From positions 124,001 through 188,000 of the forward strand of contig NW_026111819.1 of assembly GCF_024679095.1 (NCBI RefSeq): a stretch of 64,000 nt of DNA, given 5' to 3'. Source of the DNA: Eriocheir sinensis (Eukaryota > Arthropoda > Malacostraca > Decapoda > Varunidae). The notes under the pieces were generated by a model. That model searched no databases and had not been told where the DNA came from. It was given only the letters and a program-made list of their open reading frames with translations. Below, piece after piece: positions 43,748 through 57,586 of this stretch. Each line of letters opens with the position of its first letter. Within the stretch, counting starts at the first letter, position 1. The translations under genes were made by a program, and so were the position numbers.

Positions 43748-46700
43748 GGAGAGGTAAATTTGTATTGAAAGAGATATTCAAAAATACATATAAAACAATG
43801 TAAATTTGTTTCAAAATATATATACGAATACACATAAAATAACGTAGATTTCAATAAAAATATATACAAAATACACATAAAATGAAGTAAATACGTATAA
43901 AAAAATGAATACAAAATACACATAAAAATCGTATCAAAATAAATAAACAAAATACCAGTAAAAGAATGTGTATTTGTATAAATATAAATATACAAAATAC
44001 ACAAAAAATATCGTAAATTTGTATAAAACTATATACAAAAATACACAGAAGTAATTAAATTTGTATGAAAATATATATACAAAATACAGCTAAAATAAGC
44101 TAAATTTGAATTGAAATGTACATACAAAATACATAAAATAATGTAAATCTGTATCAAAATATTTATACAAATACATATAATAACGTAGATTTGTTTAAAA
44201 ATATATAAACAAAATACACATTAAGTAATGTAAATACGTATAAAAATATGTACAAAATACACATATAATCATGTAACTCGTATCAAAATAAATAAACAAA
44301 ATAGCAATAAAATAATGGAAATTTGTATGAGAAAACATATACAAATAACGCAAATTTCTATAAAAATATATGTACAAAAATGCACATAAAATAAAGTAAA
44401 TTTGCATAAATATATATATACAAAACACACACTAAATAATGTAAATGCGTACATAAAATAACCTAAATTTGTATAAAACTATATACAAAAATACACAAAA
44501 ATAATTTAAATTCGTTTGAAAAGAAATATACAAAATACACATAAAATTAGGTAAATTTGTATTGAAATACATATTCAAAATACACATCAAATAATGTAAA
44601 TTTGAATGAAAATATATAAACAAATACACTTAAAATAACGTTAATTTGTATAAAATATATGCAAGATACACATTAAATAATGTAAATGTGTATTAAAAAA
44701 TATATACAAAAAACAAATAGAATAATGTAAAATCGTATCAAAATAAATACACAGAATATCAATAAAATAATGTAAATTTGTATGAAAATAAAGATGCAAA
44801 ATTCCAAAATAATATCGTAAATTTTTATAAAAATATATTTACCAAAATACACATAAAATATTTAAATTTGTATTGAAATAAATATACAAAATGCATATAC
44901 AGTAAGGTAAATTTGTATTGAAAGAGATATTCAAAAATACATATAAAACAATGTAAATCTTTTTAAAAATATATATACGAATACACATAAAATAAAGTAG
45001 ATTTCTATAGAAATATATATACAAAATACATATGAAATTATGTAAATACGTATAAAAATATATATACAAAATACATATCAAATAATGTAAATTCGTGTCA
45101 AAATAAATAAACAAAATATCATGAAAAGAATGTGTATTAGTATGAAAATAGATAATAGATAATAAATTTGTATAAAATATATATGCAAGATACACATTAA
45201 ATAATGTAAATATGTATAAAAAAGTATATACAAAAAACAAATAGAATGATGTAACATCGTATCAAAATAAATACACCGAAAATTAATAAAATAATGTAAA
45301 TTTGTATGAAATTAAGGATGCAAAATTCCCATAAAATAGCGCATTTCTTATAAAAATATATATACCAAAATACACATAAAATATTTAAATTTGCATTGAA
45401 ATAAATATACAAAATGCACATACAATAAGGTAAATTTGTGTTGAAAGAGATATGCAAAAATACATATAAAACAATGTAAATTTGTTTCAAAATATATATA
45501 CGAATTCAAATAAAAAAACGTAGATTTCTATAAAAATATATATACAAAATACACATAAAATTAAGTAAATACGTATAAAAAAATGTATACAAAATACACA
45601 TAAAATAATGTAATTTAGAATTAAAATAAATGTAAATTTGAATGAAAATATAAAAACAAATACACTTAAAATAACGTAAATTTGTATAAAATATATATAC
45701 AAGATACACATTAAATAATGTAAATGTGTATAAAAAAATATATACAAAAAACAAATAGAATAATGTAAAATCGTATCAAAATAAATACTCAGAATATCAA
45801 TAAAATAATGTAAATTTGTATGAAAATAAAGATGCAAAATTCCCAAAAATTATCGCATTTTTTATAAAAATACGAGTATATATAACAAAATACACATAAA
45901 ATATTTAAATTTGTATTGAAATAAATATACAAAATGCATATACAGTAAGATAAATTTGTATTGAAAGAGATATTCAAAAATACATATAAAACAATGTAAA
46001 TTTGTTTCAAAATATATATACGAATACACTTAAAATTAAGTAGATTTCTATAGAAATATATATACAAAATACATATGAAATTATGTAAATACGTATAAAA
46101 ATATATATACAAAATACATATCAAATAATGTAAATTCGTGTCAAAATAAATAAACAAAATATCATGAAAAGAATGTGTATTTGTATGAAAATAGATAATA
46201 GATAATAAATTTGTATAAAATATATATGCAAGATACACATTAAATAATGTAAATATGTATAAAAAAGTATATACAAAAAACAAATAGAATAATGTAAAAT
46301 CGTATCAAAATAAATACACCGAATATTAATAAAATAATGTAAATTTGGATGAAAATAAAGATGCAAAATTCCCATAAAATAGCGCATTTCTTATAAAAAT
46401 ATATATATCAAAATACACATAAAATTTTTAAATTTGTATTGAAATAAATATACAAAATGCATATACAATAAGGTAAATTTGTATTGAAAGAGATATGCAA
46501 AAATACATATAAAACAATGTAAATTTGTTTCAAAATATATATACGAATACAAATAAATAACGTAGATTTCTATAAAAATATATATACAAAATGCACATAA
46601 AATTAAGTAAATACGTATAAAAAAATGTATTCAAAATACACATAAAATAATGTAAATTCGAATTAAAATAAATAAACAAAATACCAATAAAAGAATGTGT

Positions 46701-49655
46701 ATTTGGATAAATAAAAATATACAAAATACATATACAAAATAAACATAAAATAAGGTAGATTTGTAATAAAATATATGTACAAAATACACATACAATAATG
46801 TAAATTTATATGACAATATATATACAAATACACATAAAATACCATGAATTTGTATAAAAAATTATATTCAAAATAAATATTAAATAATGTAAGAGCGTAT
46901 AAAAATATATATACAAAGTACATATAAAATGAAAATTAAGATGCAAAATGCCTATAAAATAACGCATTTTTTTATAAAATTATTGATACCAAAATACACA
47001 TAAAATATTTGAACTTGTATTAAAATAAATATACAAAATGCACATATAATAAGGTAAATTTGTATTGAAATAGATATGTAAAATACATATAAAATAATGT
47101 AAATTTGTTTCAAAATATATATACGAATACACATAAAATAACGTAGATTTGTATAAAAATACATATACAAAATACACATAAAATTAAGTAAATACGTATA
47201 AAAAAATGTAAACAAAATACACATAAAATAATGTAAATTCGTATTAATGTAAATAAACAATATACCAATAAAAGAATGTGTATTTGTATAAATATAAATA
47301 TACAAAATGCACATAAAATAACGTAAATTTATATAAAACTATATACATAAAATAACGCAAATTTCTATAAAAATATATGTACAAAAATGAACATTAGATA
47401 AATTTGCATAAAAATATATATACAAAACACACATTAGATAATGTAAATGAGTATAAAAATATGTATACAAAATACCTATAAAATAATCTAAACTCGTATC
47501 GAATTAAATTAAGAAATACCAATAAAATAATGTAATTTTGGATGAAAATATATATATATATAAAATACACATAAAATAACCTAAATACAAATACAAATAT
47601 ACACATAAAATAATTTAAAATTAAATTAAATAAATATACAAAATAAACATAAAATAATGTAAATTTGTAAAGAAATATATGAAAAAATACACATAAAATA
47701 ATATAAATTTGTATGAAAATATATATACAAATACACATTAAATAACATGAATTTGTATAAAATTTGTATCAAAATATATACTTATACACACAATAAAATA
47801 ACGTAATTTTTTTATGAAAATGTATATACAAAATACACATAAAATAATTTAAATACGTAGAAAAATATATATACAAAAAACACATAAAATAGTGTAAATA
47901 TGTATGAAAATATATAAACAAATACACATAAAATAATGTAAATTTGGATAAAAAATATACACAAAATTAACATTAAATAATGTAAATATATATATAAATA
48001 AATATATACAAAAAACACATAGAATAATGTTAAATCGTATCAAAATAAATAAAGAGAAAATCAATAAAATAATGTATATTTGTATGAAAATAAAGATGCA
48101 AAATATCCATATAATAACGCATATTTCCATAAAAATATATATACAAAAATACATATAAAACAATTAACTTTGTATTAAAATAAATATACAAAATGCACGT
48201 ACAATAAAGTAAATTTGTATTGAAATAGATATGCAAAATACACATTAATAATGTAAATTTGTATCAAAATATATATACGAATACTCATAAAATAGAGTAA
48301 ATTTCTATGAAAATATACATACAAAATAGATATACAAAATACACATATAACTAGTTAAATTTGTATTTAAATACATGTACAAAAAACACATAAAATAATG
48401 TAGATTTGTATGAAATGAAAACAAACACATTTTATATAAAATATATATACAAAATACACATAGAATAATGTAAAATCATATCAAAATAAATACACAGAAT
48501 ATCAATAAAATAATGTAAATATGTATGAAAATAAAGATGCAAAATACCCATAAAATAAAGCATATTTTTATAAAAATACATAAACAAAAATACACATAGA
48601 TTATTCAAATTTGTATTAAAATTAATTTACAGAATGCACATACAGTAAAGTAAATTTGTATTAAAAAAATATGCAAAATACACATAAAACAATGTAAATT
48701 TGTTTCAAAATATATATAAGAATACACATAAAATAACGCAGATTTCTATAGAAATATGTATACAAAATACACTTGAAATAATGTAAATACGTATAAAAAT
48801 ATATATACAAAATACACATTAAATAATGTTAATTCGTGTCAAAATAAATAAACAAAATATCATGAAAAGAATGTGTATTTGTATGAAAATAGATATACAA
48901 AATACACATAAAATAACCTAAATTTGTATAAAACTATATACAAAAATACACAAAAATAATTTAAACTTGTATGAAAATAAATATACAAAAAACATATAAA
49001 ATTAGGTAAATTTGTATTGAAATACATATACAAAATACACTGAAAATAATGTAAATTTGAATGAAAATATATAAACATATAGACTTAAAATAACGTAAAT
49101 TTGTATCAAATATATATACAAAAAAACATTAAATAATGTAAATATGTATAAAAAAAATATATACAAAACACAAATAAAATAATGTAAAATCGTATCAAAA
49201 TAAATACAGAAAATATTAATAAAATAATGTAAATTTGTATGAAAATTAAGATGCAAAATACCCATAAAATAACGCATTTTTTTAAAAAAAATATATATAC
49301 GAAAAAACATAAAATATTTGATTTTGTATTAAAATAAATAGATATACAAAATACTCATAAAATAAGCTAAATTTGAATTGAAATATATATACAAAATACA
49401 TAAAATAATGTAAATTTGTATCAAAATACTTTTACAAATATACATATAATAACGTAAATTTGTATAGAAATATATAAACAAAATACACATTAAATAATGG
49501 AAATACGTATAAAAAAATGTACAAAATACACAAATAATCATGTAATTCGTATCAAAATAAATAGACAAAATACCAATAAAATAATGTAAATTTCTATGAG
49601 AAAACATATACAAAATACACATAAATAACGCAAATATCAATAAAAATATATATAG
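43748..49655 (-). repeat. 45-bp satellite array, A-rich orientation, block 24
   Basis: The longest uninterrupted A-rich block, about 5.9 kb. The first part carries short HOR units in tandem (44734-46300). About 46530-49655 is the inverted partner of 28646-31615. A 714-bp HOR unit lies at 48477-49190. No gene is seen. Confidence 0.86.
44734..46300 (-). repeat. three tandem short higher-order repeat units (524, 514, 529 bp)
   Basis: The marker CGTATCAAAATAAATAC recurs at 44734, 45258, 45772 and 46301. The first and third units contain a fusion monomer (GATAATAGATAATAAATTTG near 45153 and 46195), which removes about four monomers relative to the 715-bp unit. The middle unit reaches a similar length through a different fusion near 45620. 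Single units of 523 bp also lie at 42035-42557 and 54079-54601. Confidence 0.75.
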
Positions 49656-50109
49656 TATAATATATTTTTAAACATATTTAAAATATTTAATATATATTTT
49701 GTATATATATTTTATCCAAATTTACGTTATTTTATGTGGGTTTTGTGTATGTATTTCAATACAAATTTGCCTAACTTTATGTGTATTTTGCATATCTATT
49801 TTCAAACAAATTTAAATTATTTTTGTGTATTTTTGTATATATTTTTATTCAAATTTTAGTTATTTTATTTGTTTTTTGTATATATATTTTCCTACAAATA
49901 TACATTCATTTATTGGAATTTTGTGTATTTAATTTTTTACGAATTTACATTATTTTATGTGTATTTTGTATATATATATATTTCTACGTATTTAAATTAT
50001 TTTATGTGTATTTTATATATACATTTTCATAAAAATTTACGTTATTTTATTGTGTGTATTCGTATATATTTTGAAACAAATTTTATACAAATTCATGTTA
50101 TTTTATGTG

Positions 50110-50177
<68 letters not shown>

Positions 50178-51100
50178 AATTTATTGTATATGCATTTTGT
50201 ATATATATTTTAATACAAATTTAATTATTCTATGTGTATTTTCTATATATTTTTATAAAATATGCTTTATTTTATGGGTATTTTGCATCTTTATTTTCAT
50301 ACAATTACGTTATTTTATTGATATTCTGCTCATTCATTTTGATACGATTTGACATTATTCTATGTGTATTTTGTATATATTTTTCATACAAATTTACGTT
50401 ATTTTATGTGTATTTGTTTATATATTTTGACACAAATTTACAATATTTTATGGGTATTTTGTATATATATTTCAAAAGAAATTTACCTATTTTATGTATT
50501 TTGAATATCTATTTATTTTGAATATCTATTTTCATTCAAACTCAAACTATTTTTATGTATTTTTGTATATATTTCAATACAAATTTTAGTTAGGTTATGT
50601 GTATTTTATAAATCTATTTTCATTCAAATATATATTATTTTATTGGTATTTTGTTGATTTATATTGATACGAATTTACATTATTTTATATGTACTTTGTA
50701 TATATATTTTTATACGCATTTACATTATTTAATATTTATTTTGTATATATTTTATACAAATTCATGGTATTTATGTGTATTTGTATATATATTTTCATAT
50801 AAATTTATTATTTTATGTGTATTTTGTACATATATTTCTTTACAAATTTATACCTTGTTTTATTTATTTATGTGTATTTTGAACATTTATATTTATACAA
50901 ATACACATTCTTTTATTGGTATTTTGTTTATTTATTTTGTTTCGAATTTACATTATTTTATGTGTATTTTGTTTACATTTTTTTATACGTATTTACTTAA
51001 TTTTATGTGTATTTTGTATATATATTTTTATAGAAATCTACGTTATTTTATGTGTATTCGTACATATATTTTGAAACAAATTTACATTGTTTTATATGTA
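49656..51100 (+). repeat. 45-bp satellite array, T-rich orientation, block 25
   Basis: Satellite monomers in T-rich orientation, the inverted partner of 27118-28645. It contains the (TA)n tract 50114-50174 in place of sequence present in the partner. It ends at the inverted copy of the GTACATATAAAAC switch. Confidence 0.85.
50114..50174. repeat. (TA)n microsatellite, about 30 units
   Basis: A pure TA run of 61 bp. After the run TTTAAATTTATTGTATATGC follows, whereas the inverted partner (28010-28140) has further monomers here. The tract therefore marks an internal deletion in this arm. Confidence 0.96.
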
Positions 51101-54100
51101 CAATAAGGTAAATTTGTATTGAAATAGATATGCAAAATACATATAAAGCAATGTAAATTTGTTTCAAAATATGTATACGAATACACATAAAATAACGTAG
51201 ATTTCTATAAAAAATATATATACAAAATACACATAAAATGAAATAAATACGTATAAAAAATGTATACAAAATACACATAAAATAATGTAAATTCGTATCA
51301 ATATAAATAAACAAAATACCAATAAAAGAATGTGTATTTGTATAAATATAAATATACAAAATACACATAAAATAACGTAAATTTATATAAAACTATATAA
51401 AAAATACACAGAAGTAATTAAATTTGTATGGAAATATATACAAAACACAAACAAAATAAGCTAAATTTGAATTGAAATATATATACAAAATACACGAAAT
51501 AAAGTAAATTGGTATCAAAATATTTATACAAATACACATATAATAACGTAAATTTCTATGAAAATATATAAACAAAATACACATTAAATAATGTAAATAC
51601 GTATAAAAAAAATGTGTACAAAATACACATATAATCATGTAATTCTTATCAAAATAAATAAACAAAATACCAATAAAATAATATAAATTTTTATGAGTAA
51701 ACGTGTATAAATATAAATGTACAAAATACACATACAAAATAAACATAAAATAAGGTAAATTTGTAATGAAATATATGTACAAAATACACATAAAATAAAG
51801 TAAATTTATATGAAAATATATATACAAATACACATAAAATACCATGAATTTGTATAAAATTATATATTCAAAATAAATATTGAATAATGTAAATGCGTAT
51901 AAAAATATATATAAAAAGTACATAAAATATAATGTAAATTCGTATCAATATAAATCAACAAAATACAAATAAAATAATATATATTTGAATGAAAATAGAT
52001 TTACAAAATACACATAACAGAGCTAAAATTTGTATTGAAATATATACAAAAATACCTATAAATAATTTGAGTTTGTATGAAAATAGATATTCAAAATACA
52101 CATAAAACTAGGTAAATTTCTTTTGAAATATATATACAAAATACCCATGAAATATTGTAAATTTTTGTCAAAATATATAAACAAATACACATAAAATAAT
52201 GTCAAATCGTATCAAAATGAATGAGCAGAATATCAATAAAATAACGTAAAGTTGTATGAAAATAAAGATGCAAAATACCCATAAAATAAAGCATATTTTT
52301 ATAAAAATAGATATACAAAAATACACATAGAATAATTAAATTTGTATTAAAATTAATATACAAAATGCATATACAATAAGGTAAATTTGTATTGAAAAAA
52401 TATGCAAAATACACATAAAAGTGTAAATTTGTTTAAAAAATCTATATACGAATACACATAATATAACGTAGATTTCTATAGAAATATATATACAAAAAAC
52501 ACATGAAATGATGTAAATACGTATAAAAATATATATACAAAATACACATTAAATAATTTAAATTCTCTGTCAAAATAAATAAACAAAATATCAATAAAAG
52601 AATGTGTATTTGTATGAAAATAGATATACAAAATACTCATAAAATAACCTAAGTTTGTATAAAACTATATACAAAAATAAACAAAAATAATTTAAATTTG
52701 TATGAAAATAAATATACAAAATACACATAAAATTAGGTAAATTTGTATTGAAATACATATACAAAATACACATAAAATAATGGAAGTTTGAATGAAAATA
52801 TATAAACATATACACTTAAAATAACGTAAATTTGTATCAAATATTTATACAAAATACTAATTAAATAATGTAAATATGTATAAAAAAATATATTCAAAAC
52901 ACAAATAGAATAATGTAAAATCGTATCAAAATAAATACACAGAATATTAATAAAATAATGTAAATTTGTATGAAAATAAAGATGCAAAATAGTCATAAAA
53001 TAACGCATTTTTTATAAAAATATATATACCAAAATACACATAAAATATTAAAATTTGTATTAAAATAAATATAAAAAATGCACATACTGTAAGGTAAATT
53101 TGTATTGAAATACAGTAGATATGCAAAATACATATAAAACAATGTAAATTTGTTTCAAAATATATATACGAATACACATAAAATAACGTTGATTTCTATA
53201 AAAATATATACAAAATACACATAAAATGAAGTAAATACGTATAAACAAATGAATACAAAATACACATAAAAATCGTATCAAAATAAATAAACAAAATACT
53301 AGTAAAAGAAAGTGTATTTGTATAAATATAAATATACAAAATTCACATAAAATATCGTAAATTTGTATAAACTATATACAAAAATACACAGAAGTTATTA
53401 AATTTGTATGAAAATATATATACAAAATAGAGCTAAAATAAGCTAAATTTGAATTGAAATGTACATATATAATACATAAAATAATATAAATCTGTATCAA
53501 AATATTTATACAAATACATATAATAACGTAGATTTGTTTAAAAATATATAAACAAAATACACATTAAGTAATGTAAATACGTATAAAAAATATGTACAAA
53601 ATACACATATAATCATGTAATTCGTATCAAAATAAATAAACAAAATAGCAATAAAATAATGTAAATTTGTATGAGAAAACATATACAAATAACGCAAATT
53701 TCTATAAAAATATATGTACGAAAATGCACATAAAATAAAGTAAATTAGCATAAAAATATATATACAAAACACACACTAAATAATGTAAATGCGTACATAA
53801 AATAACCTAAATATGTATATAACTAGATACAAAAATACACAAAAATAATTTAAATTTGTTTAAAAAGAAATATACAAAATACACATAAAATTAGGTAAAT
53901 TTGTATGAAATACATATACAAAATACACATCAAATAATGTAAATTTGAATGAAAATATATAAATAAATACACTTAAAATAACGTAAATTTGTATAAAATA
54001 TGTATGCAAGATACACATTAAAAAATGTAAATGTGTATAAAAAAATATATACAAAAAACAAATAGAATAATGTAAAATCGTATTAAAATAAATACACAGA

Positions 54101-56683
54101 ATATCAATAAAATAATGTTAATTTGTATGAAAATAAAGATGTAAAATTCCCAAAAATTATCGCATTTTTTATAAAAATATATATACCAAAATACACATAA
54201 AATATTTAAATTTGTATTGAAATATATATACAAAATGCATATACAGTAAGATAAATTTGTATTGAAAGAGATATTCAAAAATACATATAAAACAATGTAA
54301 ATTTGTTTCAAAATATATATACGAATACACTTAAAATTAAGTAGATTTCTATAGAAATATATATACAAAATACATATGAAATTATGTAAATACGTATAAA
54401 AATATATATACAAAATACATATCAAATAATGTAAATTCGTGTCAAAATAAATAAACAAAATATCATGAAAAGAATGTATATTTGTATGAAAATAGATAAT
54501 AGATAATAAATTTGTATAAAATATATATGCAAGATACACATGAAATAATGTAAATATGTATAAAAAAGTATATACAAAAAACAAATAGAATAATGTAAAA
54601 TCGTATCAAAATAAATACACCGAATATTAATAAAATAATGTAAATTTGTATGAAAATAAAGATGCAAAATTCCCATAAAATAGCACATTTCTTATAAAAA
54701 TATATATACCAAAATACACAGAATATATTTAAATTTGAATTGAAATAAATATACAAAATGCACATACAATAAGGTAAATTTATTGAAAGAGATATGCAAA
54801 AATACATATAAAACAATGTAAATTTGTTTCAAAATATATATACGAATACAAATAAAAAAACGTAGATTTCTATAAAAATATATTTACAAAATACACATAA
54901 AATTATGTAAATACGTATAAAAAAATGTATACAAAATACACATAAAATAATGTAAACTCGAATTAAAATAAATAAACAAAATACCAATAAAAGAATGTGT
55001 ATTTGGATAAATATAAATATACTAAATACACATACAAAATAAACACAAAATAAGGTATATTTGTAATAAAATATATGTACAAAATACACATAAAATAATG
55101 TAAATTTATATGAAAATATATATACAAATACACATAAAATACCATGAATCTGTATAAAAATATATATTCAAAATAAATATTAAATAATGTAAAAGCGTAT
55201 AAAAATATATATACAAAGTACATATAAAATGAAAATTAAGATGCAAAATACCTATAAAATAACGCATTTTTTATAAAATTATTGATACGAAAATACACAT
55301 AAAATATTTGAACTTGTATTAAAATAAATATACAAATTGCACATACAATAAGGTAAATTTGTATTGAAATAGATATGCAAAATACATATAAAATAATGTA
55401 AATTTGTTTCAAAATATATATACGAATACACATAAAATAACGTAGATTTCTATAAAAATACATATACAAAATACACATAAAATTAATTAAATACGTATAA
55501 AAAAATGTATACAAAATACACAAAAAATAATGTAAACTCGTATAAATGTAAATAAACAATATACCAATAAAAGAATGTGTATTTGTATAAATATAAATAT
55601 ACAAAATGCACATAAAATAACGTAAATTTATATAAAACTATATACATAAAATAACGCAAATTTCTATAAAAATATATGTACAAAAATGAACATTAAATAA
55701 ATTTGCATAAAAATATATATACAAAACACACATTAGATAATGTAAATGAGTATAAAAATATGTATACAAAATACCTATGAAATAATCTAAATTCGTATCG
55801 AATTAAATTAAGAAATACCAATAAAATAATGTAATTTTGGATGAAAATATATATACAAAATACACATAAAATAACCTAATTACAAATACAAATATACACA
55901 TAAAATAATTTAAAATTGAATGAAATAAATATACAAAATAAACATAAAATAAGGTAAATTTGTAATGAAATATATGAAAAAATACACATAAAATAGTATA
56001 AATTTGTATGAAAATATATATACAAATACACATTAAATAACATGAATTTGTATAAAATTTGTATCAAAATATATACTTATACACACAATAAAATAACGTA
56101 ATTTTTTTATGAAAATGTATATACAAAATACACATAAAATAATTTAAATACGTAGAAAAATATATATACAAAAAACACATAAAATAATGTAAATATGTAT
56201 GAAAATATATAAACAAATACACATAAAATAATGTAAATTTGGATAAAATATATATCATAAAATAATGTAAATTCGTATCAAAATAAATAAACAAAATACC
56301 AATAAAAGAATGTTTATTTGTATGAATATAAATATACAAAATACACATAAAATAACGTAAATTTATATAAAACTATATACAAAAATACACAGAAGTAATT
56401 AAATTTGTATGAAAATATATACAAAATACTCACGAAATAAGCTAAATTTGAATTGAAATATATATACAAAATACATGAAATAAAGTAAATTTGTATCAAA
56501 ATATTTATACAAATACACATATAATAACGTAAATTTGTATGAAAATATATAAACAAAATACACATTAAATAATGTAAATACGTATAAAAAAATATGTATA
56601 AAATACACATATAATCATGTAATTCGTATCAAAAAAAATAAACAAAATACCAATAAAATAATATAAATTTGTATGAGTAAACG
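51101..56683 (-). repeat. 45-bp satellite array, A-rich orientation, block 26
   Basis: A long A-rich block. About 51101-53300 is the inverted partner of sequence around 21200-27117. About 53300-56683 has no counterpart in the left arm and resembles 41000-43350 and 44000-47300 in the same orientation. A broken copy of the TGAGTAAACGTGTAT switch lies at 51694-51708 without an orientation change. Confidence 0.85.
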
Positions 56684-57586
56684 TGTATGTTGCATATTTT
56701 TTCAATACAAATTTACCTTATTATATACGCATTTTGTATATTAATTTTAATACAAATTTAATTATTCGATGTGTATTTTTGTATCTGTATTTTTATAAAC
56801 ATATTCTTTATTTTTGGGGTTTGTCTCTTTATTTTCATACAAATTTACATTATTTTATTGATATTCTGCTCATTCATTTTGATAGGAATTGACATTATTC
56901 TATGTGTATTTTGTATATATTTTTCATACAAATTTACGTTATTTTATGTGTGTTTGTTTATATATTTTGACACAAATTTACAATATTTTATGGGTATTTT
57001 GTATAAACATTTCAAAAGAAATTTACCTAGTTTTATGTGTATTTTGTATATCTATTTTCATACAAACTCAAATTATTTCTATGTATTTTTGTATATATTT
57101 TAATACAAATTTTAGTTATGTTATGTGTATTTTGTAAATTTATTTTCATTCAAATATATATTATTTTATTGGTGTTTTGTTGATTTATATTGATACGAAT
57201 TTACATTATTTTATATGTACTTTGTATATATATTTTTATACGCTTTTCCATTATTTAATATTTATTTTGAATATATATTTTTATACAAATTCATGTTATT
57301 TTATGTGTAGTTGTATATATATTTTCATAGAAATTTACATTATTTTATGTGTATTTTGTACATATATTTTATTACAAATCTACCTTATTTTATGTTTATT
57401 TTGTATGTGTATTTAGTATATTTATATTTATCCAAATACACATTCTTTTATTGGTATTTTGTTTATTTATTTTGATACGAATTTTCATTTTTTTTAGGCG
57501 TATTTTATATATATATTTTTATACCTATTTACATAATTTTATATGTATTTTGAATATATATTTTCATAGAAATTTACTCTATATGT
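56684..57586 (+). repeat. 45-bp satellite array, T-rich orientation, block 27
   Basis: The block starts in the switch 56674-56693. About 56834-57586 is a direct copy of 62821-63616; both share GATAGGAATTGAC (56881 and 62868). It ends in the switch CTCTATATGTATATGTATAG (57577-57596). Confidence 0.86.

Larger units (their letters stand above)
46530..53300 (-). repeat. right inner arm of giant inverted repeat (pairs with 21200-31615)
   Basis: Contains a single copy of the segment that is tandemly duplicated in the left arm. Outer and inner arms give nearly the same axis, about 39.1-39.4 kb. Confidence 0.72.

Noticed and set aside
54018..54584. Long open frame (188 codons, complementary strand) and similar ones such as 19476-20030 (184 codons) and 51393-51923 (176 codons)
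   Set aside because: They consist of the 15-codon satellite period. All three frames of that strand are stop-free, overlapping frames are open at the same places, and products are low-complexity I/Y/F/C/L/N repeats.
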